Shown one piece after another: positions 35,210 through 44,220 of a stretch of 64,000 nt of DNA. The notes beneath the pieces were generated by a model, which saw only the letters and a list, made by a program, of their open reading frames with translations, did not search any database and had not been told where the DNA came from. The first letter of the stretch is position 1. Each line of letters starts with the position of its first letter. The DNA comes from Hyphomicrobiales bacterium. Its GTDB lineage: Bacteria > Pseudomonadota > Alphaproteobacteria > Rhizobiales > Rhizobiaceae. The position numbers and the translations under genes were made by a program. Where the stretch lies: positions 31,168 through 95,167 of the forward strand of contig UCCS01000079.1 in assembly GCA_900470965.1 (NCBI GenBank), read 5' to 3'.

Positions 35210-36199
35210 TCAGCGATCGATGGTCGACATGATCGTGTCGTTGTAGCGCTTGCCCGAGATCTTGCCGGGGGCAAGCGCTTCATCGAGCGCCTTCATCTGC
35301 TCGGCATTGAGCGCGATGGAGGCGGCGGCGATATTGTCTTCCAGATAGGTGCGGCGCTTGGTACCGGGGATCGGCACGAAGTCGCTGCCCTTGTGCAGGA
35401 TCCAGGCGATCGCCACTTGGCCGGGCTTGACGCCGAGCGCGGATGCGAGCGAACGCACCGCCTCGGCTGCGCGGACGTTCGCATCGTAGTTCTCGCCCTG
35501 ATAGCGTGGGTCGCCGCGGCGGAAATCGCCTTCCGGATACTCTTCGGCGCGCTTGACCTCGCCGGTCAGGAAGCCGCGGCCGAGCGGGCTGAAGGGCACG
35601 AGGCCGATGCCAAGCTCCTTCAGTGCCGGGATCACGTCGGCTTCGAGATTGCGCTCCCACAGCGAATATTCGCTTTGCACGGCCGACACTGGATAGACGG
35701 CGTGGGCGCGGCGGATATTGGCGACACCGGCTTCGGAGAGGCCGAAGTAGCGAACCTTGCCCTCCTTGACGAGTTCGCCGACGGTACCGGCGACATCTTC
35801 CATCGGGACAGCCGGATCGACGCGGTGCTGGTAGATAAGATCAACATGGTCGGTGGCAAGACGCTTGAGCGAGCTTTCGACGGCGCTGCGAATGGTTTCC
35901 GGCCGGCTGTCGCGCTCGGTGCCTACCTGCTTGCCATCCTCCAGGCGGAAGCCGAATTTGGTGGCCAGCGTCACCTCATTGCGGCGGCCCTTGAGAGCTC
36001 GACCGAGCAGTTCCTCATTCTTATAGGGGCCATAAACCTCGGCCGTATCGAGGAAAGTGCAGCCGAGCTCGATGGCGCGGTGAAGGGTTGCGATGGATTC
36101 CGTCTCATCAGCCGGCCCGTAGGACTGGCTCATGCCCATGCATCCGAGGCCGATGGCCGATACTTCAAGTCCCTGGCTGCCGAGTTTGCGCTTCTGCAT
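35210..36199 (-). CDS. Aldo/keto reductase
   Basis: A 329-residue AKR13/YakC-like NADPH-dependent reductase. The start ATG 36199 is preceded by AGGAG. Family landmarks: GLGCMGMSQSYGP, catalytic FLDTAEVYGPYKNEELLG (Asp/Tyr), and the NADPH-binding C-terminal region VPIPGTKRRTYLEDNIAA. Divergent from a LysR gene 280 bases away. Confidence 0.92.
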   Translation of the reverse strand: MQKRKLGSQGLEVSAIGLGCMGMSQSYGPADETESIATLHRAIELGCTFLDTAEVYGPYKNEELLGRALKGRRNEVTLATKFGFRLEDGKQVGTERDSRPETIRSAVESSLKRLATDHVDLIYQHRVDPAVPMEDVAGTVGELVKEGKVRYFGLSEAGVANIRRAHAVYPVSAVQSEYSLWERNLEADVIPALKELGIGLVPFSPLGRGFLTGEVKRAEEYPEGDFRRGDPRYQGENYDANVRAAEAVRSLASALGVKPGQVAIAWILHKGSDFVPIPGTKRRTYLEDNIAAASIALNAEQMKALDEALAPGKISGKRYNDTIMSTIDR

Positions 36200-36293
36200 C
36201 GTGATGCTCCTGCTTCTCAAGTAAGGAGAGGTCTATATAGACCTCGGTGCAGTATTATGAATGCGCGAAAATCCCGATAAGCTGCGTGAGCGT

Positions 36294-36389
36294 TCAGCAG
36301 TCCCGGCGGCGCCGGCTGTTTTTGCCGTCCGATGCGAAGGTGACGAGGCGAAGGGCATCCATCAGGATGGAGACGATCTGCTTCCACAT
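36294..36389 (-). CDS. Possible 31-residue small protein
   Basis: ATG at 36389 with AAAGGAG seven bases upstream, stop at 36294. The peptide begins MWKQIVSILMDALRLVTFAS and ends in a basic cluster (RRRRDC), giving an amphipathic/basic character. It sits alone in the AKR-LysR intergenic region. Support is only the ribosome site and composition. Confidence 0.3.
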   Translation of the reverse strand: MWKQIVSILMDALRLVTFASDGKNSRRRRDC

Positions 36390-36479
36390 GGCTTCTCTCC
36401 TTTCCCAAGTGTTCTCCTCCTCTTGCGCCCGATCTTCAAACGAGCTTATCGTTGGCTTCGGATGACTTGAGGTTATGGC

Positions 36480-37370
36480 ATGAAGCGTGGTCGGCTGCCT
36501 CTGACGGCATTGCGCAGCTTCGAGGTCGCGGGCCGGCTCGAAAGCTTCACGCTTGCGGCCGAGGAACTGTTCATCTCGCAGGCGGCCGTCAGCCGGCAGA
36601 TCCGCGAGCTGGAACAGCTACTGGGCGAGCTGCTCTTTGAGCGGCGCCATCGAAGTGTCATCCTGACTGGAAGCGGCCGGAAGCTGCTTGCCATGCTCAC
36701 GCCTTCCTTCGACCGGATCGATGAGTGCCTGGAGGATATCCGCAGAGCTTCAGTGTCTGCGGATCTGAAAGTCAGCGTCGAACCTTCCTTTGCCGCTTGC
36801 TGGCTCGTGCCGCGGCTGCCGGAATTTCGCAAACTTCATCCTGACGTCGAGATATCGCTCGATGCCGATCCGCGGACGATCGAATTCCGTACGGGCCAGG
36901 CGCAGATCGCGATCAGGCACAGCGCCACCGTCACCGCATGGCCACGGACAGAAAGCCGGCACCTGATCGATGTTCGCATGGTGCCGGTGATCGCCTCCAA
37001 TCTTCTGGAGCGTGGCCCACCCATCTCCTCTCCGCATGACATTTTTACCTACGGGCTTTTGCACGAGGAAACCCGCGACGCCTGGAGCCGGTGGTTCGAG
37101 GCGGCCGGCATCGCCATGCCCGAGACGGCGAGGGGGCCAGTCTATGCTGATGACGGGCTGGTGCTGCAGGCGGCCCTGCGCGGCCAGGGCGTTGCACTCC
37201 TGGATGAAGCCTTTGCCGAGGAGGAAATCCGGGCTGGCCGCTTGCGTCAGCTCTTCGACCTCACCGTTCCGAATGGCGCCTACTGGCTGGTCGCCCGCAG
37301 CTTCGACCGTCTTGCGCCCCCGGCTGCGGATTTTTCGCGCTGGGTGACCGAGAGCTTTCACAAACGTTGA
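36480..37370 (+). CDS. LysR-family regulator (GcvA-like)
   Basis: A 296-residue LysR regulator of the GcvA/AmpR type: LPLTALRSFEVAGRLESFTLAAEELFISQAAVSRQIRELE forms the helix-turn-helix, and the effector domain includes the FAACWLVPRLPEF segment typical of this group. It is divergent from the aldo/keto reductase gene, a likely target, and convergent with the exonuclease gene. Confidence 0.9.
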   Translation: MKRGRLPLTALRSFEVAGRLESFTLAAEELFISQAAVSRQIRELEQLLGELLFERRHRSVILTGSGRKLLAMLTPSFDRIDECLEDIRRASVSADLKVSVEPSFAACWLVPRLPEFRKLHPDVEISLDADPRTIEFRTGQAQIAIRHSATVTAWPRTESRHLIDVRMVPVIASNLLERGPPISSPHDIFTYGLLHEETRDAWSRWFEAAGIAMPETARGPVYADDGLVLQAALRGQGVALLDEAFAEEEIRAGRLRQLFDLTVPNGAYWLVARSFDRLAPPAADFSRWVTESFHKR

Positions 37371-37373
37371 CCT

Positions 37374-37916
37374 CTACCCGCCTGTCGCCATCCGCTTCTT
37401 GGCCGCCTCGCGGACAAGCTTCCATCGGGTAAGCTCAAGCGTGGCGTCCGCCAATGCGCGATGCGCCGGGATTGCCGCTTTGCTTTCCTCGACGATGCCG
37501 TCGATGAGCTTCGATAGCTCTGTTTCCGTGATGGTCGCTCCCGTTAATTCACGCGCCGCGGCCATAAAGGCGTCACGTGATTTACCAAGCCGGAGGGCAT
37601 GCCGAGGAAAGCCGGCGGCGCGTAAGAGAACGCTCAGCCATTTTCCATCCCACGAAGGCGCACTCGCATAGAGATCGTGCCCGGTCAAAACCGCGACCAT
37701 TTCACTGGCGATCTGCTCGACCGGCACGCCCTCCGATGCAAGCAACTCCCGAGAAATCCCATGGATTGCTTCCGCATCGGCCGCCCAGTCGTCCCAGTCG
37801 GCGGCGGGTCGGATCAGGGCCGAGCGCGAGCGACCGTCTTCGAACACCCAGGCAATTTCGATGGGAACACTTTTCTTGCTGAGGGACGAGGCCTCGAAAT
37901 CCAGGAAAACGATCAA
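37374..37916 (-). CDS. Small DnaQ-fold 3'-5' exonuclease
   Basis: A 180-residue protein starting at TTG 37916 (the frame is open upstream but without coding character). The DEDD motifs are visible: FLDFEASSL at residues 4-12, GHDLYASAPSWD in the middle, and HRALADA towards the end (His-x4-Asp, DEDDh type). It probably degrades single-stranded DNA or RNA ends. No Shine-Dalgarno of note, so the start is uncertain. Confidence 0.75.
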   Translation of the reverse strand: MIVFLDFEASSLSKKSVPIEIAWVFEDGRSRSALIRPAADWDDWAADAEAIHGISRELLASEGVPVEQIASEMVAVLTGHDLYASAPSWDGKWLSVLLRAAGFPRHALRLGKSRDAFMAAARELTGATITETELSKLIDGIVEESKAAIPAHRALADATLELTRWKLVREAAKKRMATGG

Positions 37917-38047
37917 TGCAGCGCGACAGGCGGGTGCTGTCCTCCAGCGAAAGACTTGTCCCGATCGACCGGTGTTATCGCCTCGAAATCTATTCAAGCC
38001 GTGGGGACGGGTCGAACGAATGGGGCACAGCCTATAGCTGCCTGCGT

Positions 38048-39127
38048 TTATTTGTCGAGCCGCATGCCGTCGGCATTGAAGACGTGCAGATGGGCGGGAT
38101 CGCACGTGAAGGCGAGCTGGCTGCCGGTCTCGATAACTGAATATCCCCTGTACTCGACGGTCAGGGGCTGACCGTCGCCAAGCTGGCAATAGAGGAATTG
38201 CGTGCCGCCGAGATACTCGTCGAAATCAACCCTAGCCCGCAACACATGATCCTCAGGTCCCGAGACGATACTCAGATGCTCCGGCCGCGCACCGAGAGTA
38301 ATCTTCTGGCCTGCCGCCAGATCGGCGCCGCCGATCGGCGAACGAATGCGATTTCCAGCCACCAGGATGGTGCCGTCACCTGCCCAGCTTGCCTCGAGCA
38401 GGTTCATGCGCGGCGAGCCGATGAAGCCCGCGACGAAGACATTGTTCGGCCGTTCGTAGATCTCGCGTGGCGTTCCCGACTGTTCGATATGCCCATCACG
38501 AAGCACGACGATCTTGTCTGCGAGTGTCATCGCTTCGGTCTGGTCGTGCGTGACATAGATCATCGTATTGCCGAGCTCGCGATGGAGTCTCGCGATTTCG
38601 ATGCGCATGGAGACGCGCAGTTCCGCGTCGAGGTTCGACAACGGTTCGTCGAAAAGGAAGACATCCGGCTTGCGGACAATCGCGCGACCGATTGCTACGC
38701 GCTGCCGCTGGCCGCCGGAGAGCTGGCCCGGCCGGCGATCGAGGAAATGATCGATCTTCAGGATCGCCGAGGCCGCCTTGACGCGGGCCTCGATCTCCGA
38801 TGCCTGCGTTCTTGCCATCTTCAGGCCGAAGGCAAGGTTTTCGCGCACACTCATATGCGGATAGAGCGCGTAGGACTGGAAGACCATGGCGATGCCGCGA
38901 TCGGAGGGATCGAGATCGGTGACATTGCGGCCCTTGATCTCGATCTCGCCGTCAGTGACATCCTCCAGCCCGGCAATCATGCGCAGGAGGGTCGATTTCC
39001 CGCATCCCGAAGGGCCGACGAAGACGACGAAGGATCCCTCGGCAATGGTCAGGTCTATGCCATGGATGACTTCCAGATTTCCGAAACTCTTGCGAATTTC
39101 GGTCAGCACGACGCCCGTATCCGCCAT
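38048..39127 (-). CDS. Sugar ABC transporter ATP-binding protein (UgpC/MsmK type)
   Basis: A 359-residue ABC ATPase for carbohydrate uptake. Walker A GPSGCGKST near residue 40, signature LSGGQRQRVAIGRAIVR, Walker B DVFLFDEPLSNLD, H-loop IYVTHDQTEAM. A C-terminal TOBE/MalK regulatory domain begins about residue 240. The ATG follows the GH127 stop by one base. It is the last gene of the lacI operon and energises the two permeases upstream. Confidence 0.94.
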   Translation of the reverse strand: MADTGVVLTEIRKSFGNLEVIHGIDLTIAEGSFVVFVGPSGCGKSTLLRMIAGLEDVTDGEIEIKGRNVTDLDPSDRGIAMVFQSYALYPHMSVRENLAFGLKMARTQASEIEARVKAASAILKIDHFLDRRPGQLSGGQRQRVAIGRAIVRKPDVFLFDEPLSNLDAELRVSMRIEIARLHRELGNTMIYVTHDQTEAMTLADKIVVLRDGHIEQSGTPREIYERPNNVFVAGFIGSPRMNLLEASWAGDGTILVAGNRIRSPIGGADLAAGQKITLGARPEHLSIVSGPEDHVLRARVDFDEYLGGTQFLYCQLGDGQPLTVEYRGYSVIETGSQLAFTCDPAHLHVFNADGMRLDK

Positions 39128-39128
39128 G

Positions 39129-41069
39129 TTATTCACCGCGCGCCTCGCCCGCTCTGACCCAGACGAGCATCTCGCCCGGTTCACGATTGTCCCAGAAAGG
39201 ATAGGGCACGAAACGCGCGCTCGCCTGTTTTGCGGCAGGCGGAGACGTACGGTAGAGCGCCGAACCCCAGTCGGCTGTGTCGCGACTGACGGGCAGGTCG
39301 AGAGCGACCGCGCCGCGAAGGCCAGCAATTTCTGTTGTCTTCGCCTGCGAGACATCGGCGGAAAGCGTAATGCCATTCAGCCCCTCGCCATTGTCTGTCT
39401 CCTCGACGCAATAGACGAGCGGACCGCGCATCAGCGCCGTGCGGCCGGCATCCTGGCGGACCAGTGGATTGGCAAAGAGCTTGCGGGCAGCCAGCGGGAT
39501 CGACAGATCGACCTTGTCGCCGCTCGTCCAATCCCGTTCGATCCGGGCATAGCCGTCCACTACAGCGGATTGAAGATCGAGCTTTTCGCCGTTGACGGAG
39601 AGCGCAACACCCTCCGCCCATTCCGGAATGCGCAGCGAAAGCGCGAAACGCGCGGGACGATCGAGCGTCAGGTCGAAATGGATCGCGCCATCCCAGGGAT
39701 AGCGGGTCTGTTGCGAAAGCTCGACCTTGGCGCCGGCGAGATCGAAGCGTGCCTTGCTTTCCCCGTAGAGATGGACGGCAATTTCATCCTCGGCGATCGC
39801 ATACATGTACGAGCCGACGGAGGCGAGCAGACGGGCGATGTTCGGCGGGCAGCAGGGGCAATGGTGCCATATCCAGCGGTGATGCTTGCCCGCGCTTTCC
39901 AACGGGTTCTCATAGAAGAAACGGGTGCCGTCGAGTGAAAGGCCGGCCATGGCGCCATTGTAGAGCGCTTGCTCCATGATATCGGCATAGCGCCGGTTCG
40001 GACCGCGGCCGAGCATACGGTTTGCCCAGAAGACGAGGCCGACCGAGGCGCAGGTCTCGGCATAGGCGCTTTCATTCGGCAGGTCGTAATAGTCGGTAAA
40101 ACCTTCATTGGATGCGGCTGGGCCGATGCCGCCGGTGACGTACATCTGCTTGGTCGTCAGATCGTCCCAGAGGGTTTCGAGTGCAGCCGTCAACGTGTCG
40201 TCATTATATTCGGTGGCTATATCGGCCATGCCCGCATAGAGATACATGGCGCGCACCGCGTGGCCGACGACCTTCTTCTGTTCGCGCACTGGCACATGTG
40301 CCTGGCCATATTCATAGGTCTTCTGGTGGAAGTCGGCGGCACTCCGGCCATCACGGGTCGCTTCTTCGGTGAAGAAATGCGGTTCAGTGCCGCGCTCGTC
40401 GATGAAGAACTTCGAAAGGTCGAGATATTTCTTCTCGCCCGTGACCCGCGCCAGCTTGACCAGCGCCAGCTCGACTTCCTCGTGGCCGCAATAGCCGGGC
40501 ATCTGGCCGGGGCCGTGGCCGAAGACCGTGATCAGGTAATTGGCATAGCGGCACATGATGTCGAGCAGCCTCTTCTTGCCGGTCGCCTGGTAATAGGCGA
40601 CGGCGCCTTCGATCAGATGCCCGGCGCAATAGAGTTCGTGATGATCGCGCAGGTTCGTCCAGCGCCGGTCCGGCTGCACGCGCTGGAACCAAGCGTTCAG
40701 ATAGCCGTCCTTGTCCTGCAGCTTCTCATACATGTCGATGATCTCATCGACGCGGGCTTCGAGCTTCGCATTGGGCCGCCGATACAGCGAATAGGCGACC
40801 GTCTCGATCGACTTGCCGAGATCGCTGTCCCAGAACATCTGCGTCGTGCCGCCCCAAGGGCCAATTGGAATAACCACGCCGGGGCTTGGCTGGGTCACGT
40901 CGATCGCCTGCAGCATACCCGCCTCGACACAGCGGTCGAGCAGCGTTTCGGCGGTGGAATCGCAGATCGCATCCTGGCGATCGCCAAACAGGCCCTGCAA
41001 CTCGACGCTCGGCACGGGCAGGGGACGGAACTGGCGGTCTCTCTTCAGCTTATTCATGGCTTCATCCAT
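39129..41069 (-). CDS. Glycoside hydrolase family 127 (beta-L-arabinofuranosidase-like)
   Basis: A 646-residue (alpha/alpha)6-barrel enzyme. The metal/nucleophile cysteine cluster is WHHCPCCPPNIARL near residue 405; in characterised GH127 beta-L-arabinofuranosidases two adjacent cysteines here bind zinc and one is the nucleophile. MFWDSDLGKSIETVAYSLYR near residue 80 and GHLIEGAVAYYQATGKKRLLD near 150 are family segments. No signal peptide, so it acts in the cytoplasm on imported oligosaccharide, consistent with the ABC genes. Likely substrate: beta-L-arabinosides of plant glycoproteins. Confidence 0.9.
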   Translation of the reverse strand: MDEAMNKLKRDRQFRPLPVPSVELQGLFGDRQDAICDSTAETLLDRCVEAGMLQAIDVTQPSPGVVIPIGPWGGTTQMFWDSDLGKSIETVAYSLYRRPNAKLEARVDEIIDMYEKLQDKDGYLNAWFQRVQPDRRWTNLRDHHELYCAGHLIEGAVAYYQATGKKRLLDIMCRYANYLITVFGHGPGQMPGYCGHEEVELALVKLARVTGEKKYLDLSKFFIDERGTEPHFFTEEATRDGRSAADFHQKTYEYGQAHVPVREQKKVVGHAVRAMYLYAGMADIATEYNDDTLTAALETLWDDLTTKQMYVTGGIGPAASNEGFTDYYDLPNESAYAETCASVGLVFWANRMLGRGPNRRYADIMEQALYNGAMAGLSLDGTRFFYENPLESAGKHHRWIWHHCPCCPPNIARLLASVGSYMYAIAEDEIAVHLYGESKARFDLAGAKVELSQQTRYPWDGAIHFDLTLDRPARFALSLRIPEWAEGVALSVNGEKLDLQSAVVDGYARIERDWTSGDKVDLSIPLAARKLFANPLVRQDAGRTALMRGPLVYCVEETDNGEGLNGITLSADVSQAKTTEIAGLRGAVALDLPVSRDTADWGSALYRTSPPAAKQASARFVPYPFWDNREPGEMLVWVRAGEARGE

Positions 41070-41084
41070 TTCGTTGAAAGGTCA

Positions 41085-41948
41085 TCATTTCACCGCGCCG
41101 GCCATCAGCCCGCGCATGTAGTAGCGTTGCAGGAGCAGGAAGACGATCAGGCAGGGGATCGTCATGACGACGACGCCGGCCTGGACCGCGCCCCAGTTGA
41201 TGGCGCCGAGGCGACCGGCGCGCACCGCCGTCATCAGGACGGGAAGCGTGTATTTCTCGTTGCTGGAGAGCAGCACGAGGGCAGCCAGGAATTCGTTCCA
41301 GGCATTGAGGAAAGCAAAGATCGCCACTGTCGCAATACCCGGCAGCACCAGCGGCAGAAGTACGCGGACGAGCAGTCTCAGATCCCGCGCGCCGTCGATG
41401 CGGGCTGCTTCCTCGATCTCCTTCGGCACGGCATCAAAGGCATTGCGCATCATGAAGACGGAGAAAGGAATTTGCAGCGTGACGTAGACGAGGGTGAGGC
41501 CCAGCAGCGAGTTGTTGAGACCGAGCTTCGCCAGGATGATGAAGAGCGGCGTCAGGATCGACTGGAACGGGATCATCAGCGTCGCGATGATCAGCACGAA
41601 AAGTGCGTTCTTCAGCGGGAAACGGTAGCGCGAGAAGCCGTAGCCTGCGAGCAGGCTGACGATGACGGTCAGCAGCACTGTCGCCAGCGAGACGAAGAGT
41701 GAGTTGATCATGTGCTGCCAGATGCCGGCGCCGAACGTATCGAGCAGCGCATAGGCATCGAAGCTGACCCCGGTCGTCGGCCAGGGCGGCAGCGGCGGCA
41801 GGCTTGCCTCCGTGCCATGCCGGAAGGAAGCGAGCAGCGTGATGATGAAGGGCGCCAGGAAGAAGATCGAAATGGCGATGCCGGCGACATGGTAGGCCGA
41901 TTGCGATCTGAAACGCTTGCGGGCGCGGCGTTCCCGTGAGGAGATCAT
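41085..41948 (-). CDS. Sugar ABC transporter permease (MalG type)
   Basis: A 287-residue inner-membrane permease with six transmembrane helices. The EAA loop that docks on the ATPase reads EEAARIDGARDLRLLVRVLLPLVLPG. Carbohydrate-uptake family 1 (CUT1). Its start overlaps the stop of the upstream permease gene by a single base. Confidence 0.94.
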   Translation of the reverse strand: MISSRERRARKRFRSQSAYHVAGIAISIFFLAPFIITLLASFRHGTEASLPPLPPWPTTGVSFDAYALLDTFGAGIWQHMINSLFVSLATVLLTVIVSLLAGYGFSRYRFPLKNALFVLIIATLMIPFQSILTPLFIILAKLGLNNSLLGLTLVYVTLQIPFSVFMMRNAFDAVPKEIEEAARIDGARDLRLLVRVLLPLVLPGIATVAIFAFLNAWNEFLAALVLLSSNEKYTLPVLMTAVRAGRLGAINWGAVQAGVVVMTIPCLIVFLLLQRYYMRGLMAGAVK

Positions 41949-42859
41949 CAGCGTTCCTCCCCGACGCGCAGCAGCCAGAGCTGGACGATGGAGATCGCAA
42001 CCAAGATCGCCAAAAGCACGATCGAAAGGGCGGATCCGTAGCCCAGATTGAAGGACACGAAGGACTGGTTGAAGATGTAGTAGACGACCGAGATCATCTT
42101 GTTCTGCGGCCCGCCCGACGTCATGATGTAGAACTGGTCGAAGGCGAGGATCGAGCCGGTGACCGAGACGATCAGCGCCAGGGCAATCGTCTTTCGCATC
42201 AGCGGCAGGGTTAGATGGCGAAAGCGCTGCCAGCGGCCGGCCCCATCGATGCGGGCTGCCTCCGTCAGTTCGGACGGAATGGCCTGCAGGCCGGTCAGCA
42301 GGATGATCATCGTAAAGCCCGCGATCTTCCAGACGACCATGACGATGATGGTTGCAAAGGCGGTATCGAAGCTCGCCATAATATTGGGGCTTCGCTCGAC
42401 GAGGCCGAGCGCGCGAAGGGCAGGGCCGAAGAAGCCGCTATCGACATTGGCAAGCCAGACCCAGAGAAGCGAAGCCGTCGCGAGCCCCACGACGACGGGC
42501 AGGAAGATGATCGTCCGGTAGGTGCTGACGAAGCGGCGCTCCTTTTCCACGAAAATCGCCAGCGGGAAGGCGATCGCAAAGATCGCGATGGTCACGATGA
42601 TGGTGTAATAGGCAGTGAAATTCAGGGCCGCCATGAAGCGGCTGTCGTTCCACATGCGAGTATAATTGGCAAAGCCGATCCAGCGCGAGGCGCCCATCAG
42701 CGGCCAGTTGTGCAGGCTCATCCAGCCGGTGAACAGCACGGGCATAACGAAGAAGACGATGACGAGCGCCATGGCCGGCGCAATGTAGAGAAAGCCGCGC
42801 CATTGCGACTTTCGCCGTTTTCGGACAGCGCGGATGCGCTGCGGACCGGAACCGGTCAT
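41948..42859 (-). CDS. Sugar ABC transporter permease (MalF type)
   Basis: A 303-residue permease with six membrane helices; EAA loop LTEAARIDGAGRWQRFRHLTLPLM. CUT1 family, partner of the following MalG-type permease. A basic N terminus (RKRRKSQWRG) precedes the first helix, consistent with cytoplasmic orientation. Confidence 0.94.
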   Translation of the reverse strand: MTGSGPQRIRAVRKRRKSQWRGFLYIAPAMALVIVFFVMPVLFTGWMSLHNWPLMGASRWIGFANYTRMWNDSRFMAALNFTAYYTIIVTIAIFAIAFPLAIFVEKERRFVSTYRTIIFLPVVVGLATASLLWVWLANVDSGFFGPALRALGLVERSPNIMASFDTAFATIIVMVVWKIAGFTMIILLTGLQAIPSELTEAARIDGAGRWQRFRHLTLPLMRKTIALALIVSVTGSILAFDQFYIMTSGGPQNKMISVVYYIFNQSFVSFNLGYGSALSIVLLAILVAISIVQLWLLRVGEER

Positions 42860-42941
42860 CGAAACCTCCGCATTTTACGATTTCTTCAACCTGTGAATCG
42901 GCCGGGGAACTGCCACCGTCCCCCGGCCACGGCCGGGAGAG

Positions 42942-44180
42942 TTATTGGCCGCTGTCGATGATGGACTGCATCTCGGATTGGGCATTCGAGAATGCGCCAT
43001 CGACGTCATCACCGAAGATCGCGGCGTTGGTGAAGGTCGCCCAGGGTCCGTTGGCGCTGTTGATCAGATCGTTGAACTGCAGCGTATAGGGTGTCTTGGC
43101 AACGGAGATCGCCTTCAGGCCCACCTGCATGCGGGGGTCGAGCCCAGCAAGCACCTGATCGGCAATGTCGCCGCGTGTCGGCAGGCTGCCGTATTTCGCC
43201 ATGACCTTCTGGCCGTCCATCGAATAGATGTATTCGAGGAATTCCTTGACGGCATCGATCTTCTTCGTGCCCTTGGTGATGACGAAATTGTCGCCGCCAG
43301 CAAAGGAGGAAGTCTTGCCGTCGACGCTGGGGATCAGCGTCACGCCGAAGTTGATATCCGGATATTGGGTAACCAGCGTGCCGATGGCGAAGGCGCCGAG
43401 GCTCTGCTGGCCGATCTTCCCGTTTGTGAAGCTCAGGAAGCTCGTGCCGTTATCGCTCGCAGCACTTGCCGGAACGAGATCCTTCTTAACCATATCGCGA
43501 TAGAAACCGACGGCCTTGCGCATTTGCGGCGTGTCGAGCGTAGCGGTCTTGCTGTCCTCCGAGAGGATATCGGCACCTGCACCCCAGACGAGCGGCGTGA
43601 AAGTGAAGATCATGCAGCCGCCGCAGCCGCCGCCAGAGAAGTAGAAGCCGTAAGTATCGTCGCCGAGCTTGCGGATCTTCTCGGCGTTGGCTTCGATTTC
43701 ATCCCAGGTCGTGGGCGCCTTTTCAGGATCGAGGCCGGCCTTCTTGTAGAGGTCCTTGTTCCAGGCAAAGACAGAGGTTTCGACCGACAGCGGCAGGCCG
43801 TAGATCTTTTCCTGATAGGTGCCAAGTTTGACATGCGACGGTGACAGCGAATTGAAATAGGGCAGGCTCTTTGCCCAGTCCGTCAGGTCCTCGAGCTGGC
43901 CCGCAGCGGCGAAGGCCGGGTTATAGATCAAGTCCATCGACAGGGCGTCGGGCGCTTGGCCGCCGGCGATTGCCGTTGCATATTTCTGCACCAGTTCGCC
44001 GAAGGGCACTTCGGTCGTGACCACCTGGTTTTCGTGGCTCGCATTATAGGCCTCGACGACCTTCTTGAAGGCATCGCCGATGCCTGTGCGGACCCACATT
44101 TCGATCTTTTCGGCAGCCGAGGCTGTCGAGACCAGGCAGAGGGTGGCAATACTGGTTGCCACCAATAGACGCTTCATCAT
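42942..44180 (-). CDS. Sugar ABC transporter substrate-binding protein
   Basis: A 412-residue periplasmic protein of extracellular solute-binding family 1. The start at 44180 has GGGAGGAGA upstream; a signal peptide follows (RLLVATSIATLCLVSTASAA, cut before EKIEMW). Unusual feature: a cysteine-glycine stretch GGGCGGC in the middle. First structural gene of the lacI operon and likely its most abundant product. Confidence 0.93.
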   Translation of the reverse strand: MMKRLLVATSIATLCLVSTASAAEKIEMWVRTGIGDAFKKVVEAYNASHENQVVTTEVPFGELVQKYATAIAGGQAPDALSMDLIYNPAFAAAGQLEDLTDWAKSLPYFNSLSPSHVKLGTYQEKIYGLPLSVETSVFAWNKDLYKKAGLDPEKAPTTWDEIEANAEKIRKLGDDTYGFYFSGGGCGGCMIFTFTPLVWGAGADILSEDSKTATLDTPQMRKAVGFYRDMVKKDLVPASAASDNGTSFLSFTNGKIGQQSLGAFAIGTLVTQYPDINFGVTLIPSVDGKTSSFAGGDNFVITKGTKKIDAVKEFLEYIYSMDGQKVMAKYGSLPTRGDIADQVLAGLDPRMQVGLKAISVAKTPYTLQFNDLINSANGPWATFTNAAIFGDDVDGAFSNAQSEMQSIIDSGQ

Positions 44181-44220
44181 GGCTCTCCTCCCAAGTTGGC
44201 GCGTCTCCTTCGCGCCGTTG

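Noticed and set aside
39969..41702. Plus-strand open frame of about 577 codons
   Set aside because: Antisense to the GH127 and permease genes, which have clear catalytic and EAA motifs; composition is a shadow.
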